The notes beneath the pieces are model-generated. The model worked only from the letters and a program-made list of their open reading frames with translations. It searched no databases and was not told the origin of the DNA. Positions 63,313 to 64,000 of a DNA stretch of 64,000 nt are shown in pieces (position 1 is the stretch's first letter; every line of letters begins with the position of its first letter). This DNA comes from Mediterraneibacter hominis (GTDB lineage Bacteria; Bacillota; Clostridia; Lachnospirales; Lachnospiraceae). Location of the stretch: contig NZ_JACOPF010000001.1 in assembly GCF_014287475.1 (NCBI RefSeq), positions 806,001 through 870,000 of the forward strand, read 5' to 3'. The position numbers and the translations under genes are program-made.

Positions 63313-63556
63313 ATTTCATTCCCTCCAATTTCTCGATCTGCTTTTTCAGACTGGCAATTTTATTTCGGCACATTTCTTCGGCTTTCTTGATTGCGGATTG
63401 CTTGTCAAAAAATACTTCCTCTTTTTTTGGATAAAAAATACCAAATTCATCATTATTCCAAAAGGCAAATATTTTTTCTTTATCTTGCGTTTGAGTATCG
63501 GATTCAGCTTCAATAATCCCATCTGTCAGCGCATATTTAGTTATCCAAACTTTCAT
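63305..63556 (-). CDS. Hypothetical phage protein
   Basis: The 83 residues start MKVWITKYALTDGIIEAESD, a pattern seen in many small phage proteins (KVWITKYALTxGI), and end in a coiled-coil helix AEEMCRNKIASLKKQIEKLE. Function unknown. Confidence 0.6.
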   Translation of the reverse strand: MKVWITKYALTDGIIEAESDTQTQDKEKIFAFWNNDEFGIFYPKKEEVFFDKQSAIKKAEEMCRNKIASLKKQIEKLEGMKFE

Positions 63557-64000
63557 TTATTTTTTCTCCATTTCTTTCAACTTCGCTTCGGCTTCTTCGT
63601 GGGTAAGGAATACGGTTTTGCCGATACAATCTTCGTTAAATATTTCTCCTGTATCATTGATTCCTTCGATAAGACTCGTATGAAAAAATATACAATTACA
63701 CGTTGATACCTCTATGAAAACAACTCTATATTCTGAAATAAAATTTCGTGTTGGTTTGTAGAGAATATCTCCTACACAGCATAAAAACTCCAACAGTCTC
63801 CCCTCTTTATCCGCTTCCTTCCACCGTTCCCACTTGTCTACATCTTCGTCGGTCAGAAGTCTCGCCTTTTGCGGATTGCCAATCTCCACCTCTGGATGCT
63901 CTATGAGATGTTTTGCGACAGTTTCAAGAAGTCCGTCACATTCGCCGTACACTTTTTTAAGCTGTTCTTCCAAATCTTCATAATGTGCCAGTTTGTTTAT
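63557..64000 (-). CDS. Hypothetical phage protein, N-terminus beyond the window
   Basis: The frame is open to the right edge and reads INKLAHYEDLEEQLKKVYGE, a start region common in Gram-positive phage proteins (xxKLAxYEDLEEQ), followed by KARLLTDEDVDKWERWKEAD and a beta-rich C-terminal half ending HEEAEAKLKEMEKK. The TTG at 63973 is therefore probably internal and the real start lies outside. Function unknown. Confidence 0.6.
   Translation of the reverse strand: MNKLAHYEDLEEQLKKVYGECDGLLETVAKHLIEHPEVEIGNPQKARLLTDEDVDKWERWKEADKEGRLLEFLCCVGDILYKPTRNFISEYRVVFIEVSTCNCIFFHTSLIEGINDTGEIFNEDCIGKTVFLTHEEAEAKLKEMEKK

Larger units (their letters stand above)
10868..64000. mobile_element. Left part of a large integrated phage or phage-like element
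   Basis: Everything right of the tRNA is AT-richer than the left part, coded on the minus strand only, and packed with overlapping small genes, replication genes, methyltransferases and inteins. The tyrosine recombinase lies at the tRNA border, the classic layout for tRNA-targeting integration. No capsid, terminase, tail or lysis gene is seen in these 53 kb, so the element must be large or non-viral; the replisome content favours a large phage. The matching attR should repeat the tRNA 3' end beyond the window. Confidence 0.8.

Noticed and set aside
10868..64000. CRISPR array or tRNA cluster inside the element
   Set aside because: No regularly spaced direct repeats and no second cloverleaf were found by eye.

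Overview
The window joins two kinds of DNA. Bases 1 to about 10,867 are ordinary chromosome of an anaerobic, low-GC Gram-positive bacterium. The PTS/BglG sugar operon, an iron alcohol dehydrogenase, strong AGGAGG ribosome sites and tRNA-Leu(AAG) fit Clostridia, probably Lachnospiraceae; the family-level placement is inference. From 10,868 to the right edge the DNA becomes visibly AT-richer. Every convincing gene there lies on the minus strand, and the first is a tyrosine recombinase ending 6 bp from the 3' end of the tRNA-Leu gene. I read this as the left end of a large integrated phage or phage-like element using tRNA-Leu as its attachment site. Its right end and all virion genes are outside the window.

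Chromosomal part: a CoA-transferase (cut by the left edge) overlaps an acyl-CoA ligase, next to a membrane protein with a NERD-like domain. Then come a class II aldolase, the fructose-type PTS components IIC, IIB and IIA, and their PRD-type regulator, all on the minus strand. An intergenic region with a candidate cre site and a 13-bp inverted repeat separates these from a plus-strand alcohol dehydrogenase, two small XRE regulators, an acetyltransferase and the tRNA.

Element, 10.9-37 kb: recombinase, dUTPase, a cell-wall type 3D-domain protein, anaerobic ribonucleotide reductase (NrdG, NrdD), a nucleotidase, a GMP kinase, two HPr-like proteins, NAD-dependent ligase, a RecD2-like helicase, a PHP-containing DnaE polymerase, a RecJ-like nuclease, primase, DnaB-like helicase, a zinc protein, a Sak4-like ATPase and an SSB-like protein with an acidic tail. 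This is close to a self-sufficient replisome with its own dNTP supply. Element, 37-64 kb: many small proteins, two nucleotidyltransferases, five DNA-methyltransferase-like genes with no recognisable restriction enzyme, an SPFH protein among tiny membrane proteins, an SNF2 helicase, an Rnl5-type RNA ligase, two metallophosphoesterases, a phage adenylosuccinate synthetase, a VWA protein and a terminal set of small zinc-binding and YopX-like proteins.

Most unusual points: (1) three LAGLIDADG inteins, in NrdD, RecD2 and a C5-methyltransferase, each placed directly before a conserved Cys, in one case the catalytic Cys; (2) a repeated pattern of well-placed Shine-Dalgarno sites followed by AUU, AUC, AUA or CUG instead of AUG, GUG or UUG; (3) frameshifts in ligA and in a methyltransferase, and a DUF4406-like gene with two stops, suggesting either decay or sequence error; (4) a palindromic operator inside the integrase promoter; (5) a phage PurA beside nucleotide-salvage genes; (6) an orphan IS200/IS605-like end hairpin.
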